Shown piece by piece: positions 10,188 through 20,677 of a DNA stretch of 64,000 bases. The DNA is from Nematocida ironsii (lineage: Eukaryota > Microsporidia). The stretch's first letter is position 1; each line of letters begins with the position of its first letter. The stretch covers positions 1 through 64,000 of the forward strand of contig LTDK01000060.1 in NCBI GenBank assembly GCA_001642415.1, written 5' to 3'. Under the pieces are notes generated by a model. That model ran no database searches, was not told where the DNA came from, and was given only the letters and a program-made list of their open reading frames with translations. The translations under genes and the position numbers were made by a program.

Positions 10188-10964
10188 ATGGCAGGAGAGT
10201 TAAAAACAGAAGTACAACAGCCAGAAACACAGAAGACTGACAGACAAGAAAAAGGACAGAAAGGAGGAATGAGAAAGCCCAGAGAAGAGAAGAAATGGGT
10301 TCCAATGACAAACTTAGGAAAGATTGTTCAGATGGGAAAGATGACACTGAATGACATCTACACCAACAGTTTAAAGATCCAGGAGCCAGAAATTATTGAC
10401 TTCTTAGTTGGATCTAAGCTTAAGGACGAAGTTCTGTGCATCAAGTCCATCCAGAAACAGACAAAGGCTGGGCAGAGAACAAGAATCAAGGCCGTTGTTA
10501 TTGTTGGAGACGGAAATGGAAGTATAGGTCTTGGAGTAAAGTCAGCAAAGGAAGCCAGAGGTGCCATAGAAAAGGCAACACAGGTTGCAAAGTGCAACAT
10601 GCAGCCAATTGACTTTGGATGGTGGGACAGAAAGATTGGAGAGCCCCACACAGTTAAAGTAAGAGGATCAGGAAAATGTGGTAGTGTCAACATTACTCTT
10701 ATTCCAGCACCAAAGGGAACTGGAATTGTAGCAGCAACCATCCCAAAGAAGATTTTCCAGATGGCCGGAGTTAAGGACGTGTTCACTGCCTCTTCCGGGC
10801 GTACTTCAGCAAGTGAAAACTTTGCTAAAGCAACTATTTCTGCATTACAGAAGTGTAACACTTTCTACTCACCAGAAAACTGGGGAACACCAGAGCCAAT
10901 CCCATCACCACTGCAGGTATACTCTGACCTTATATCAAACTTCTCCCAGAAACTATCGATATAA
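10188..10964 (+). CDS. RPS2: 40S ribosomal protein uS5 (RPS2)
   Basis: A 258-residue small-subunit ribosomal protein that lines the mRNA entry and decoding side of the 40S subunit. After a charged Lys/Glu/Gln N-terminus, the eukaryotic uS5 pattern begins with KKWVPMTNLGKIV. It continues through the S5 double-stranded-RNA-binding fold, KSIQKQTKAGQRTRIKAVV then GDGNGSIGLGVK and KEARGAIEKA. The C-terminal half has the conserved VRGSGKCGSV, then GTGIVAA and GVKDVFTASSGRT segments. The length and order fit the family. The GC content is higher than the surrounding DNA, as expected for a highly expressed gene. The ATG at 10188 follows a pyrimidine-rich stretch and CCCC. Confidence 0.96.
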   Translation: MAGELKTEVQQPETQKTDRQEKGQKGGMRKPREEKKWVPMTNLGKIVQMGKMTLNDIYTNSLKIQEPEIIDFLVGSKLKDEVLCIKSIQKQTKAGQRTRIKAVVIVGDGNGSIGLGVKSAKEARGAIEKATQVAKCNMQPIDFGWWDRKIGEPHTVKVRGSGKCGSVNITLIPAPKGTGIVAATIPKKIFQMAGVKDVFTASSGRTSASENFAKATISALQKCNTFYSPENWGTPEPIPSPLQVYSDLISNFSQKLSI

Positions 10965-11670
10965 ACAGCCACTCTAGCTAATAAAGAATAAAGCCTAGTT
11001 TATATTTGTCTTTTGTTTGGTAAAATTTATACGAAATATGATTTCTGAACTTATAATATATTAGTATAGCACAGGAACACTAATTTACAGTATTATACTG
11101 AATGCAGGGATCTTTTAATTTAAAGAATATAGCAAGGCATACAAGAGATTGTATAAAATATTCAATATATAGCCCTAAATTCTTTTCTCTGCTATATTAT
11201 CATACATAATATACCAAAAACATATTGAATGTAAATATTGCAATGTGCTTCTAAATGCATTAAATAGATTTCAAATATATTTTTGTAAATGCATTAAAGT
11301 ATTTTTGGATATTACTTTCAACTAACAGCATATACAGAAAATTCCAAATAGAGCTAATTATTCCGAACCAAATAAATATTTCCTCAAAGAGTAAACCCAT
11401 ATACCCGAAATACAATCCAAAATAAACAAAAACACATAATCTGCAGATTATCTATATAGAAGTTTCGGATTATAATTCATTGAATACTTGTTAATCGCTC
11501 TAACATCGGGCCAATATTTCTATTTTTATTCTAGCATGAAATAATACCAATAAATACTGCTTTCTTTGTATAATATTCTTGATTTTTCGAATACTACGCA
11601 TCTATTTATAGTATGAGGAATTCTTATTATATTACCTATAATAAATAGACAAGTGGTCGTAATTCAAATA
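10965..11670. other. AT-rich spacer
   Basis: No gene is supported. A partial dispersed motif (ATACCCGAAATAC) lies at about 11401. The short coding-strand stretch just before 11671 shows no clear TATA. Confidence 0.5.
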
Positions 11671-12009
11671 ATGAAGTTTAAACGGAAGAAGCAGATAGAA
11701 GAACACCCACCAATAGGATACGATCTAGCCACAAAGAACACTGAATTAAAAGAAGAAATAAAAGATCTGAAAGAAAGACAAAACACTCTCGTACAAGAAT
11801 CACTAAAACACCAATATTTACGTTACAAAATGCAGTCTGACTCTGAAAGAATTCTTACAGAGCAAAGAACTCTTTTATTAGAAATCATACAGAAGATAGA
11901 GCAAGGCCTGGCTTTGTTAAAAGAAGAGGAGGCCAAGCCCATAAACAAAAAGACACGGCAGCCATTTAAAGAAAATCCCAAACAAAAGAATAAACTGTAT
12001 ACAGAATAA
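11671..12009 (+). CDS. Small coiled-coil protein, unknown
   Basis: A 112-residue protein from the ATG at 11671; the frame is open slightly upstream but only with non-ATG starts. The N-terminus is basic (MKFKRKKQ). Residues about 25-90 form a strongly charged coiled coil, and the C-terminus is Lys/Pro/Asn-rich. No family is recognised. It ends only 11 bases before the start codon of the SNARE gene on the same strand, so the two may share a transcript or have overlapping untranslated regions. It could be a tether or adaptor, but nothing in the sequence shows that. Confidence 0.6.
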   Translation: MKFKRKKQIEEHPPIGYDLATKNTELKEEIKDLKERQNTLVQESLKHQYLRYKMQSDSERILTEQRTLLLEIIQKIEQGLALLKEEEAKPINKKTRQPFKENPKQKNKLYTE

Positions 12010-12020
12010 TTTTATTTGGA

Positions 12021-12560
12021 ATGGAGTGGGAGGATGCAATAGAAAGAATCACAGAAAAAGCAAATAATATTGAAAGTGCGCTGTCGCACAGCACGCGCAC
12101 AGAGACACTTGACGCTCTTCTTTTAGAGCTTAGGCAGGACTTGACTACATACAAACACATAATTCAAAGCTCACCAAATGGAGAAAGAACGCTAGCGCAG
12201 CTGAGCACTCGAGTGCAGGCACTAAACAGGCGGGTTAACATAATGAAAATGTCATATAATGCAGAGAATACAAGAGAAAAACATCGGATGCCAGATGAGG
12301 ACTGTCATATAACCCGAAATACAGACAAGCTCAACAAATACATAAAAATTGCATCGCACTCCCTTAGCTCAATAGAGAAACAGCGTGGCATTCTTAAAGG
12401 CAGCAGAAAAAAGCTAGAAGACGGCCTGCAGTACTTAGGGCTGTCTGATAGAGTGATAGACCAAATATCCAATAGATATATCACCGATTACAGGATATTT
12501 AAAGCACTTACTGCTATTTTTATTCTTTTGTTCATATATGTATTCCTTCTTAGGAAGTAA
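12021..12560 (+). CDS. Qb-SNARE of the Bos1/membrin type
   Basis: A 179-residue tail-anchored protein. An N-terminal helical region is followed by the SNARE helix at about residues 110-160, including QRGILKGSRKKLEDGLQYLG, which matches the Bos1/membrin pattern (QR-x-x-LKG-x-x-KKL then a GLS segment). The last ~22 residues are a membrane anchor (FKALTAIFILLFIYVFLLRK). Bos1-type proteins form the ER-to-Golgi fusion complex with Sed5, Bet1 and Sec22. The zero-layer glutamine cannot be placed with certainty by eye. A Gos1-type Qb-SNARE is the main alternative. The dispersed motif (ATAACCCGAAATA) occurs inside this coding region at about 12308. Confidence 0.8.
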   Translation: MEWEDAIERITEKANNIESALSHSTRTETLDALLLELRQDLTTYKHIIQSSPNGERTLAQLSTRVQALNRRVNIMKMSYNAENTREKHRMPDEDCHITRNTDKLNKYIKIASHSLSSIEKQRGILKGSRKKLEDGLQYLGLSDRVIDQISNRYITDYRIFKALTAIFILLFIYVFLLRK

Positions 12561-13249
12561 TTTCGGGTAATTTCAAGATATGCCCCAAAATAGCCTAAAG
12601 AGTATAAATAAAAGAACAAAAATGTGTAGAAAGCAACTTAAAAGTTAAATACATTGCATATTCAAATATTTGAGAGATGCATTTTATATTATATTTTTAT
12701 TTATACTCCATTGTATATAACTCTAAATATGCCAAAAATTAAATTTAAAAGAAGTTTTCAATAAATATATATTCTACTCTACTCAGAGAATTTCGAGGTA
12801 TATACAAATTTCGGGTTATTATACCTTTATATCATGGTATAAATTACTCATTTTATGTGTATAAATAAAAACAGTCTGTGTATATTATATTCTGGGAATC
12901 TTGTACTCAAAATACCCAAAATAACCCGAAAAAAATCTATTTTATTTATAGTCTAATAATGGTTGTATTTGATATAAATTAAAAAATATTATATTTTCTT
13001 TGTTTAGGGTTATCTGTCACTTTGATTATATAATATCTTTAAAGTGTATACGGCTCTAGTATATTTAATCAATCCGCAGTTGCTGCGGCAAAACACCATT
13101 CTGAGTTAAGTATAGATAATAAACAACAGAATAGATACTTAATAATAGCAAAATAATATTTAATTATTCCAGAACCCTCTGCGGTGTGTGAGTAAAGGTA
13201 GGCTGTGGCACTTGTACACAGCAGTGGTTGGATAAGCGTATAATTAAAA
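12561..13249. other. Spacer with three dispersed-motif copies
   Basis: No gene is seen. Copies of the CGGGTTA/TAACCCG motif lie at about 12561 (TTTCGGGTAAT), 12809 (AATTTCGGGTTATTAT) and 12922 (ATAACCCGAAAAA). Confidence 0.6.
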
Positions 13250-13489
13250 CTATTTTGATCGACTAAACCATTTGGATAATTTGCTGGTAATCTTCTCCTT
13301 AAAGGATTTCTTCTTGGGAAAGGCATCCAGCTCAAGCAAGAATTTGTTTCTGTTGGGACTAGCCTCTAGAGGCATTGACCTAAGTATCTTCTTGTATGCT
13401 TCTCCTATTCTGTTTCTGTCAATGTATAATTCTTCTTTAATTTCTCTTGTTCTTTCTTCAGCACTCATATTTTTTGTCTTATCTTTCAT
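13250..13489 (-). CDS. Small basic protein, unknown
   Basis: A 79-residue frame from the ATG at 13487-13489. The N-terminal half is charged and helical (SAEERTREIKEELYIDRNRI). The C-terminal half has FPKKKSFKEKITSKLSKWFS, a basic amphipathic end that could bind membrane or nucleic acid. It lies downstream of the RPC2 gene on the same strand. No family is recognised. A second Met at residue 8 is an alternative start. Confidence 0.5.
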   Translation of the reverse strand: MKDKTKNMSAEERTREIKEELYIDRNRIGEAYKKILRSMPLEASPNRNKFLLELDAFPKKKSFKEKITSKLSKWFSRSK

Positions 13490-13762
13490 ATCTTTTTATA
13501 GATTATATAACAAATCTATGTCAGTCACATGGTTTATTAGACTGATATATTATTTAGATAGATATAGTTGATTTGAAAATTACGATTATATTTAATTTAC
13601 AGCGTGGCACAGATGCATTACATGCTTTCAAAGTAATTTCAGAGCGCATTTTGCGCTATATAAGGGCAGTAAATTTTCTCTATTAGTATAAACTAGGCTA
13701 TTTATGTAATATAAATAAACTTACATGCGAAGAGAAGATATAATAATAGATCTATCTTTATT

Positions 13763-16700
13763 TCACTCTTTCAATATAATTCTGGGAGCTATCTTCATAG
13801 CCATTAGCTCTTGGAAGAGCAGCTTGCATGCATATGGCATTTGTATTTTCTGCATTTCTGTGCCCTTTCCGCACCCAGGGCAGCCACTCGGGCTGATAAT
13901 TAATTTACACCCACTGCATACATGCGCCATAAACTTGTCCGATGAGATAACAAGCCGCTCTATCAGGATTTCTGATGCACCGTAGCCAATTAAGCAGTCT
14001 CTCTCCATTTCTCCCAGACGGAACCCTCCGTCTCGGCATCTTCCTTCTGTGGGCTGCCGAGTAAGGACTGCCCTAGGCCCACGAGCACGTGCGTGCATTT
14101 TATCAGTCACCATGTGCTTTAATCTCTGATAGAAAACGGGACCGAAGAAGATCCTAACCGGAATCTGCTCACCAGAAGTACCGCATGTCAGAGTTTCCTT
14201 TCCTGTTTCACTGTACCCAAGAGAGATCAGCTCATTTGCAATGTCTTGGGCCTTGACTCCGCCAAAGGCCGTGGCTGCATACTGTGTCAGCTTCTTTGAC
14301 CCATTTGCAATAGACTTGCCCGTGACCAGCTCTAAAATCTTGCCCACCGTCATTCTTGATGGAAACCCGTGTGGATTCATGACTAGGTCCGGGGAAATCC
14401 CCATTTCATTGAAGGGCATGTCCTCTTGCGGAAGAATCAAACCAACTACTCCCTTCTGCCCGTGCCTACTGCTGAACTTGTCTCCTATTCTTGGAATCCT
14501 GTGCTCCTTCACTACTGCTTTTATTGTTATTAAATCATCTCCTGTGCGCATAATGGCTGTTTTGTCAATTGATGCGCTGTCCAGCCCTCTGTACACTGCG
14601 CCGGCTTTGCTGCCCATTGGCGTTCTTCTATCAATAAATGTAATTCCTTCCTGAACCTTCATTCCGGGAGAAGGTATTCCATCCCCAACTATGGTGTCGG
14701 CAGCGCCTCCTGGATACGTCCGAAGAGACAATGCATGTGTTTTAAACAGAAGAGCACGGCCAATGCCTCGATCAATCGATGCTTTGTTGAGAATGAGAGC
14801 ATCTTCTATATCATATCCAGACATACTCATCACAGCAATTGTTAGATTCTGTCCTGCAGGTAGCTCATTGTATTTAATTATTTCCATACCTCTGGTGGCT
14901 GCAAGCGGTCGCTGCGGGTTAACCATAAAGAAGTTTGCCCCATCCATTCGCCTTCTTTGGTCGACTCCAGTGACCCCTACACCCTGCTTTCCCATAGCGC
15001 ACTGATATGTGTTTCTCGGTGACTGGTTGTGGTGCGGATAGGGAATAACACCCGCTACATACCCCAGAATCGCAGCTGGATCTATCTCCAAATGAGTTGT
15101 GTCCTGCGTTATTTCAGTGCGCCATACTGCTATTAAGGAGTTTTTTGCTTCATTCTGGTCTATATACTCAATAAGCCCTTCTCTTAGCAAATCATTCACA
15201 GTTTTATACCCCTCTTTCAACAGCCTTATATGAGTCTGTGTTAGCTTTGGCTCGCCTTCCTCTACAATAATAAGAGGACGAGTGAGCCTTCCCGTTTCTG
15301 TTGAGATAAACAAATCGTTGTTCACCCAGATACCCACTGTGCTGGGAATGTTTCCATTCCTCCGAACTTTTCTGAGCTCGCACGCCATGCGGGCTGGATC
15401 ACTGCAGATACCAATGATCACACCATTCACCCAGCACTTCTTGGATTTCTCCATGTCACCGGTGGAAATAACAGAAATATCCTCTACTCCAAGAAAGGAA
15501 AGGGCAGAAATAACACCCTCCTCGCTTTCTGCCGGTGTAATTTCTGTTAGCATCGCAAGACTCTTTACAAGACCACACGCCTCTCCTTCTGGTGTATCTG
15601 CGGGACAAAATACCCCCCACTGCGAACAGTGCAGAGCTCTAGGGCCAGAGACCTTTCTTGTTTTCTCAAACTGCGAAGAGACTCGAGAGCACATCCCAAT
15701 TGCAGAAAGCCTGCTAAGACGTGTGAGCACCTGCGTAATTCCGGCCCGCTCCATACGAAATCTCTTCAGAGACCACGATCCAGTGGAGATTGCACGAAGT
15801 AGCCCTGTTGTAATCATCCCTCGATTCATCACTAAAAAATGCAGAGCATCCAGCTCCTGTGCTCTTGCTCTCTTACACAGCACTCGGTCCAAAGCCTTCT
15901 TTATTTCTGTATTTAGTCTCTTTAGAAGATCCTCAAAAAGCAGGGAAAGCATTTGCCCAGTTAGCTCTATTCTCTTGTTTCCAACAAAATCCTTATCATT
16001 TTGCAGTGTGTCTGTGTTTCCATTTGCAGTCTCTATAAGCATCCGTGCCATTACAGATAAATATTCTGCCTTTCTGCGCATGTCAGTCCCTGTTCCTGGT
16101 ATGTGTGCTAGAATAATATCACAGAGCAGCAGCCGAGCTTCGTCTATCCCGCCAGACCTAGTCTTTATACGACTGCCAATCCATGCAAGCGCCTCAAGCT
16201 CGGTTCTTATATGAGCTATGCTCTGCACTGGCTGCCCAATGAGTATATCTATCTCCAGGTCTGTGGTGACCCCCATCCCCTTTATAACAATGTTTAGTGG
16301 AATGTCTTCAGTCAGTGAGTTGTGCGACAGATACAGCAGTTTCTTCTTCATAACCACCTTAGTTTTACTTTTTCTCTCCAGAGAAGAACTGGTCACTACT
16401 GCGCAGAGATCTCCGCGGAAGTCTGTTTCAATCAGTATTCTGTTTTTTGCCAACTGCTCCTGCATTAGAAGCACCCTCTCAACTCCCTTGCAAATAAAGT
16501 ACCCACCAATGTCATATGGACACTCGTTTTTTGGCCTGGTATACATGGGATTTGTGATCCGCTGCATGTTGCTTGTGTCTATCCCCACTTGATTCTCCAT
16601 GAACTCTTTCTGCCGAAGAGAGAGGCGACTGCCCAGCATAATTGGCATCTTTCCTATCACCACATTCCTTGATGAAATAATATCCTTTCCTCGGGTGTAC

Positions 16701-17032
16701 TCCACGTCCACCATAATATCACCAGAGTACGTCATGTTACGTATTCTGCACTCCTCTGGTGTGATATATCTTTTCACCATATTCTCCTCAACAGATGGTG
16801 GCTCAACTCGTATGTCTGTGTATTTCATGTAAAAGGCTGAATCCACATCAGAGTCTATGAAGTTATTTGTTCGCAAGACAGTTTTTATTTCCCGCTCTAC
16901 AAAATCGTTGAATGATTCAATGTGGTGCCTATTAAGCCCCTTTTCGTACAGAAACCGTTCGGTGAATATGCTGTACGGAATGTTCTTGCTGCCATGCAAA
17001 GTGGCAACTTGTTCCTTTTGGCGCGAACTCAT
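13763..17032 (-). CDS. RPC2: RNA polymerase III second-largest subunit
   Basis: A 1089-residue beta-type subunit that forms half of the Pol III active-site cleft and makes tRNA, 5S and other small RNAs. The N-terminus has the Pol III pattern HHIESFNDFVEREIK, then ITPEECRIRNMTYSGDIMVD and VVIGKMPIMLGS. Next come GGYFICKGVERVLLMQEQLAKN and, past the middle, CPADTPEGEACGLVKSLA. The C-terminal half carries the hybrid-binding segment GDKFSSRHGQKG near residue 850, then MTVGKILE and the anchor-domain zinc ligands CSGCK...CPGC at about 1034-1052. The absence of Pol I- and Pol II-type insertions and the match of the first 200 residues favour Rpc2 over Rpb2 or Rpa135. Length is typical for Rpc2. Confidence 0.93.
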   Translation of the reverse strand: MSSRQKEQVATLHGSKNIPYSIFTERFLYEKGLNRHHIESFNDFVEREIKTVLRTNNFIDSDVDSAFYMKYTDIRVEPPSVEENMVKRYITPEECRIRNMTYSGDIMVDVEYTRGKDIISSRNVVIGKMPIMLGSRLSLRQKEFMENQVGIDTSNMQRITNPMYTRPKNECPYDIGGYFICKGVERVLLMQEQLAKNRILIETDFRGDLCAVVTSSSLERKSKTKVVMKKKLLYLSHNSLTEDIPLNIVIKGMGVTTDLEIDILIGQPVQSIAHIRTELEALAWIGSRIKTRSGGIDEARLLLCDIILAHIPGTGTDMRRKAEYLSVMARMLIETANGNTDTLQNDKDFVGNKRIELTGQMLSLLFEDLLKRLNTEIKKALDRVLCKRARAQELDALHFLVMNRGMITTGLLRAISTGSWSLKRFRMERAGITQVLTRLSRLSAIGMCSRVSSQFEKTRKVSGPRALHCSQWGVFCPADTPEGEACGLVKSLAMLTEITPAESEEGVISALSFLGVEDISVISTGDMEKSKKCWVNGVIIGICSDPARMACELRKVRRNGNIPSTVGIWVNNDLFISTETGRLTRPLIIVEEGEPKLTQTHIRLLKEGYKTVNDLLREGLIEYIDQNEAKNSLIAVWRTEITQDTTHLEIDPAAILGYVAGVIPYPHHNQSPRNTYQCAMGKQGVGVTGVDQRRRMDGANFFMVNPQRPLAATRGMEIIKYNELPAGQNLTIAVMSMSGYDIEDALILNKASIDRGIGRALLFKTHALSLRTYPGGAADTIVGDGIPSPGMKVQEGITFIDRRTPMGSKAGAVYRGLDSASIDKTAIMRTGDDLITIKAVVKEHRIPRIGDKFSSRHGQKGVVGLILPQEDMPFNEMGISPDLVMNPHGFPSRMTVGKILELVTGKSIANGSKKLTQYAATAFGGVKAQDIANELISLGYSETGKETLTCGTSGEQIPVRIFFGPVFYQRLKHMVTDKMHARARGPRAVLTRQPTEGRCRDGGFRLGEMERDCLIGYGASEILIERLVISSDKFMAHVCSGCKLIISPSGCPGCGKGTEMQKIQMPYACKLLFQELMAMKIAPRIILKE

Positions 17033-17378
17033 ATTTTTTTGAAAGAAAAGAAAATTTATCCAAATTACCGCATTCGAAATTCCGTTTTTTCTATATTTTA
17101 CATCTCTAATATCCCACGTTCTTTAATCTATTTCCGCTCTACACTTTAAAGTATACAACATAAATGGGCCCACACTTAGAATTAGCATATATGGCTTTGA
17201 AATGTGCTGCTGAAATATACATGTGTGCTTAAATCAGTTGGTACCGCCACCCAAAAATTCAATAAGAAAATCTGCAATACGCCCACAATCGCCTGCATGC
17301 GTACAGTTTTCTTTTAATTGTATGTGCTTGGGAATAAACGAAAATAGCTGAGCTGTTTGAATATTATTTATTTTATCT
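17033..17378. other. Spacer between SPT6 and RPC2
   Basis: No gene is seen. It is the promoter region of RPC2 (pyrimidine-rich on the coding strand next to the start) and the 3' side of SPT6. Confidence 0.5.
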
Positions 17379-20159
17379 TTAGTGACCTAGTGACTTTTTA
17401 AACATTGCTATAAAGTCTTCTGGCTTGGGATATATCTTTTTGTCAAAATAAAGACCCTTCTCAACTGCATGTAAGAGAACTTCAGTCGCCTCTTCCTTAT
17501 TACGAATGTACACAAAAGAAATGCACCCAGGCGAGGCCTTTGATATCGACAGCGCGTATTTATCTAGAGCATCTTCACACTTACCGTGCATCAGCCGCGT
17601 TTTTATTGCCTCTACTGGCTCTGTAGTAAACTTCCGATGAAGCATGACTCGTTTAAAAGACTTTAAATAGCTTGGAATGTACGTGTCTACAATACTGTCT
17701 ATATCATCAAAAATGCGCCCGCCCAGCTCATATCCACCCGCAAGCTCTTTAATTCGAAGATGCACCAGAACACATTTCTCTGGATTGTCAGTAACTCGCA
17801 AAGTAAGAATGAGTGAATCTGGGTGTGTTAAAGAAAGACGAAGAACAAACGAGCCAAATGGCCTTTGCTTTAAAACACGGCTTGCTTCTTTTGCAGTCAA
17901 ATTCTTTACCCGCCAGTGAGACTGTGCACGCAGGCACGTTTTATTATCTCTTTTCTCCTGCACAACTGCCCGGTAGTGTATCCTGTCTAGACCTAGAATC
18001 CTAACAGTAAGCCTCTGCCCGTCAACTACATTTTCTCTCACCTTTTGGTTGAGCACAGCAGAGACCTTATTGGCCAGCCGCAGATGCGTCTCCTGCCGCA
18101 TTCCCGTGACCACACCTTCAATCTCCTTTCCAGGCATGTTTATTGTAATTCCTGAAGAAAGTGACCACGTTGTCTGTATTGCTAAAAGCTCGTCCTCTGG
18201 TATTCCGTTAAATATAAGAAACTCCTCGCTGCTGCTTAGCTCTTGGGCACCAGAGACCTCAAAGAGATTCTCAAGCCGGTGCAAACAGTGCATGTATGCT
18301 TCCTTAAACAGCTTGTTTTCTATAACAGCCACTGCGGCCGGCTTGGACCACCCAGTGTGTGATACCTTTGTTTCTTTTATGGCCTTTCTTATAGAGTCAT
18401 ACGTAGCATATTTGCTAATAAGAACATTTTCTGGGTCTCCCCCACTCTTCATAAACTCAAGCACATCCTTCTTCAGCTGAGCATATTCAGAAGACTGGAA
18501 TATCTCAGACTCTGCTTTTTTGTATGCAATTGCGTACTCCAAAACAGCAGTGACCACTTCTGGCTTAAGCATCCGCTGCATCAAAACCATACTTGGCACA
18601 TGCCCGTCATTCGAAAGAAGACTCTCCAGGGAACTCACGGGGTTTTTCACAACATGGCACAGCACAAAAGAAAGGTCCTTTGCCCCTCCTATTACACGGA
18701 GCATCTCTTCACTTATGTACACTTTGCTCTTGGACTTCATATACTGCTTCAGTCGGTACCCCTCCCCAGAAATTGCCACAATCCCTGCATGGTCAGACAG
18801 GTTTATCTCATCCCTTCCCATTGATATCCCGCTAGATACAACTGCACCTTTGCTATCTACCTTTGTGTATCGAGTTTTTCCTTTGTCCATCCATACTCCT
18901 AGCACATTCTCTTTTCCAGGCTTTATACTCAGAATACTTAGAGCCCTATTGAAGAGCTCTATCTTTACGTGCTCCTCTGAAAGTGCAGCAAGCTCTTTTT
19001 CTATGCCAGTGCATATATCTTCAGCTGACTTCTCAATAAAGTACAGAAGGCTTTCCTCCAACACCCCTTCTGTTGGTGCACTTCCTTCAAGCCGCTGCAC
19101 TATTCTTTTCACTGTTTCTTCTTTGTTCAAAACTATTCTATAGATGACCCCTCTGGTCTTAAGCTGCTGCAAAAGATACATGTCGGTTTTTGTGATTTTG
19201 CTGGCAGGTATGTTTATATTTTCAATTCCTTGTATCTCAATGGAAGAAATCACCATGCCTATCTCCACAGCAGCCCTGAATATCCACGGATTGTGAAGAA
19301 GCCCCTTCTCACTTGTTAGCTTTGTCTTTTCTTCCCCGCTTGCTTTTTCACTGTTCATCTTTTTCTCCTCAAGATCGTTTTTTACCTGCTGGTCATCGCT
19401 GTTCACGGCAGTATAGTCGGTGTAGTATATTGATACATTTGTTATTTTCTGCGTAACATTGGCAGCCAACTCCCGGTCCTCATCCGTGCACTCTGCCGAC
19501 TGCAGCCTATATACATACCGAACTAGGCGCGTGTACTCCTCTGGGGTCTTAAGCGTGTGCGCACAGGAAATAACCGTTTTTACTTTTTTGTCAATAACTT
19601 TAGGCAGCTGGGCAAGTATCTTGTCCTTCTCTCTGTACAAAGAAACAAGCTTTCGCGCCTCCATAAGCGTCGTGTGATTCTTTTCGCTGTTCAAGAAGTG
19701 AAATGACTCTGCAACCGTGTCAATCAGGCTCTTATCATCTACAATGTTGCTCACTAACATCTCAATGTCTTGCTTCGGGAATGAGGAATTGGCCTCCATC
19801 AGCGACTCCGTTACTTTGCTTATAATTTCCTCTTTGTCTATCTTACTGTATACCTCCACCTTGGGCTGCAAATACTCCTTGTGCCGCTCTTCTTCCTGCT
19901 GGTTTTTTTTCACATAGTAGTCCATTACGTGCAAATAGTCAGTTCCGTTGCCAAATATCTCCAGAAGAATGCCTGCTGCTGCTCCGCCTGTCATTTTCCA
20001 GCCCTCCATTTCTGCAGGCTTTTCTTCTATTGTCTGCTCTGATGAATTCTCTTCAAAAAGATCCTCTATCTCGTCCTTTACATCCTTTTCTTGTTTGTGG
20101 ACTTTTCTTCTTCTTTCAAATACCTCATCATCACTGTCCTCTTCCCTTTCTCTCTTCAT
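17379..20159 (-). CDS. SPT6: Transcription elongation factor and histone chaperone Spt6
   Basis: A 926-residue protein that travels with RNA polymerase II and reassembles nucleosomes behind it. The acidic/basic N-terminus (EDSDDEVFERRRKVHKQ) resembles other Spt6 proteins. Then come a helical Tex-like region, a YqgF-like fold near residues 410-520 (NVLGVWMDKGKTRYTKVDSK), helix-hairpin-helix, and an S1-like region near 690-740. The tandem SH2 module from about 750 to the end opens with HWRVKNLTAKEASRVLKQRP and has the FVLRLS phosphate-pocket strand. Yeast Spt6 is about 1450 residues, so this copy is reduced mainly in the N- and C-terminal tails. It runs tail to head with RPC2. Confidence 0.93.
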   Translation of the reverse strand: MKREREEDSDDEVFERRRKVHKQEKDVKDEIEDLFEENSSEQTIEEKPAEMEGWKMTGGAAAGILLEIFGNGTDYLHVMDYYVKKNQQEEERHKEYLQPKVEVYSKIDKEEIISKVTESLMEANSSFPKQDIEMLVSNIVDDKSLIDTVAESFHFLNSEKNHTTLMEARKLVSLYREKDKILAQLPKVIDKKVKTVISCAHTLKTPEEYTRLVRYVYRLQSAECTDEDRELAANVTQKITNVSIYYTDYTAVNSDDQQVKNDLEEKKMNSEKASGEEKTKLTSEKGLLHNPWIFRAAVEIGMVISSIEIQGIENINIPASKITKTDMYLLQQLKTRGVIYRIVLNKEETVKRIVQRLEGSAPTEGVLEESLLYFIEKSAEDICTGIEKELAALSEEHVKIELFNRALSILSIKPGKENVLGVWMDKGKTRYTKVDSKGAVVSSGISMGRDEINLSDHAGIVAISGEGYRLKQYMKSKSKVYISEEMLRVIGGAKDLSFVLCHVVKNPVSSLESLLSNDGHVPSMVLMQRMLKPEVVTAVLEYAIAYKKAESEIFQSSEYAQLKKDVLEFMKSGGDPENVLISKYATYDSIRKAIKETKVSHTGWSKPAAVAVIENKLFKEAYMHCLHRLENLFEVSGAQELSSSEEFLIFNGIPEDELLAIQTTWSLSSGITINMPGKEIEGVVTGMRQETHLRLANKVSAVLNQKVRENVVDGQRLTVRILGLDRIHYRAVVQEKRDNKTCLRAQSHWRVKNLTAKEASRVLKQRPFGSFVLRLSLTHPDSLILTLRVTDNPEKCVLVHLRIKELAGGYELGGRIFDDIDSIVDTYIPSYLKSFKRVMLHRKFTTEPVEAIKTRLMHGKCEDALDKYALSISKASPGCISFVYIRNKEEATEVLLHAVEKGLYFDKKIYPKPEDFIAMFKKSLGH

Positions 20160-20677
20160 TTAAAAATAGAAAAGAAAATTGCTTAAATAGATTATATTTT
20201 GACGCATTGCACAAATTGCTTTAAACTGGCTTGCTTTTTAACTAGAAAAAATTGGAAATCTTCTACTGATAAGCCCATAGACACGTAGTTATATCTATGT
20301 GGCCAGGATTTTTACAGACTTTCTTCTGTTTTCACTGAAATGCTGAATTAAAAGTATTCTGTCTTTATTTTTACATATTATTTTTAAATACAGTTTTATT
20401 TCTATTTATTATAACCATAATAGTATAAATCCAATTATTTCAGAATTCTTTTTAAATACTCCATATACTCTGCACACATTCTACTAGCACTAATACTGCA
20501 TATACATGCCTAATCATTTGCTACTAATAAATAGATAGGACTTATTGATATATAAACAAAGTTCAGCTGAAAATGTCCAGAACTTTTATTCATTTGTTTA
20601 TATTCTAGTAGACAGGGATTTCTTGTTTTTTCGAATTACTATTTTAGAAATTCAATCTGCGCTAGCACTCGCTATTA
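20160..20677. other. Spacer upstream of SPT6
   Basis: No supported gene. A short frame at 20545-20727 starts here but overlaps the end of the next gene and has no coding character. Confidence 0.5.

Noticed and set aside
15282..16592. Long plus-strand frames across the RPC2 gene
   Set aside because: RPC2 on the minus strand is conserved through this stretch, so these are shadow frames.
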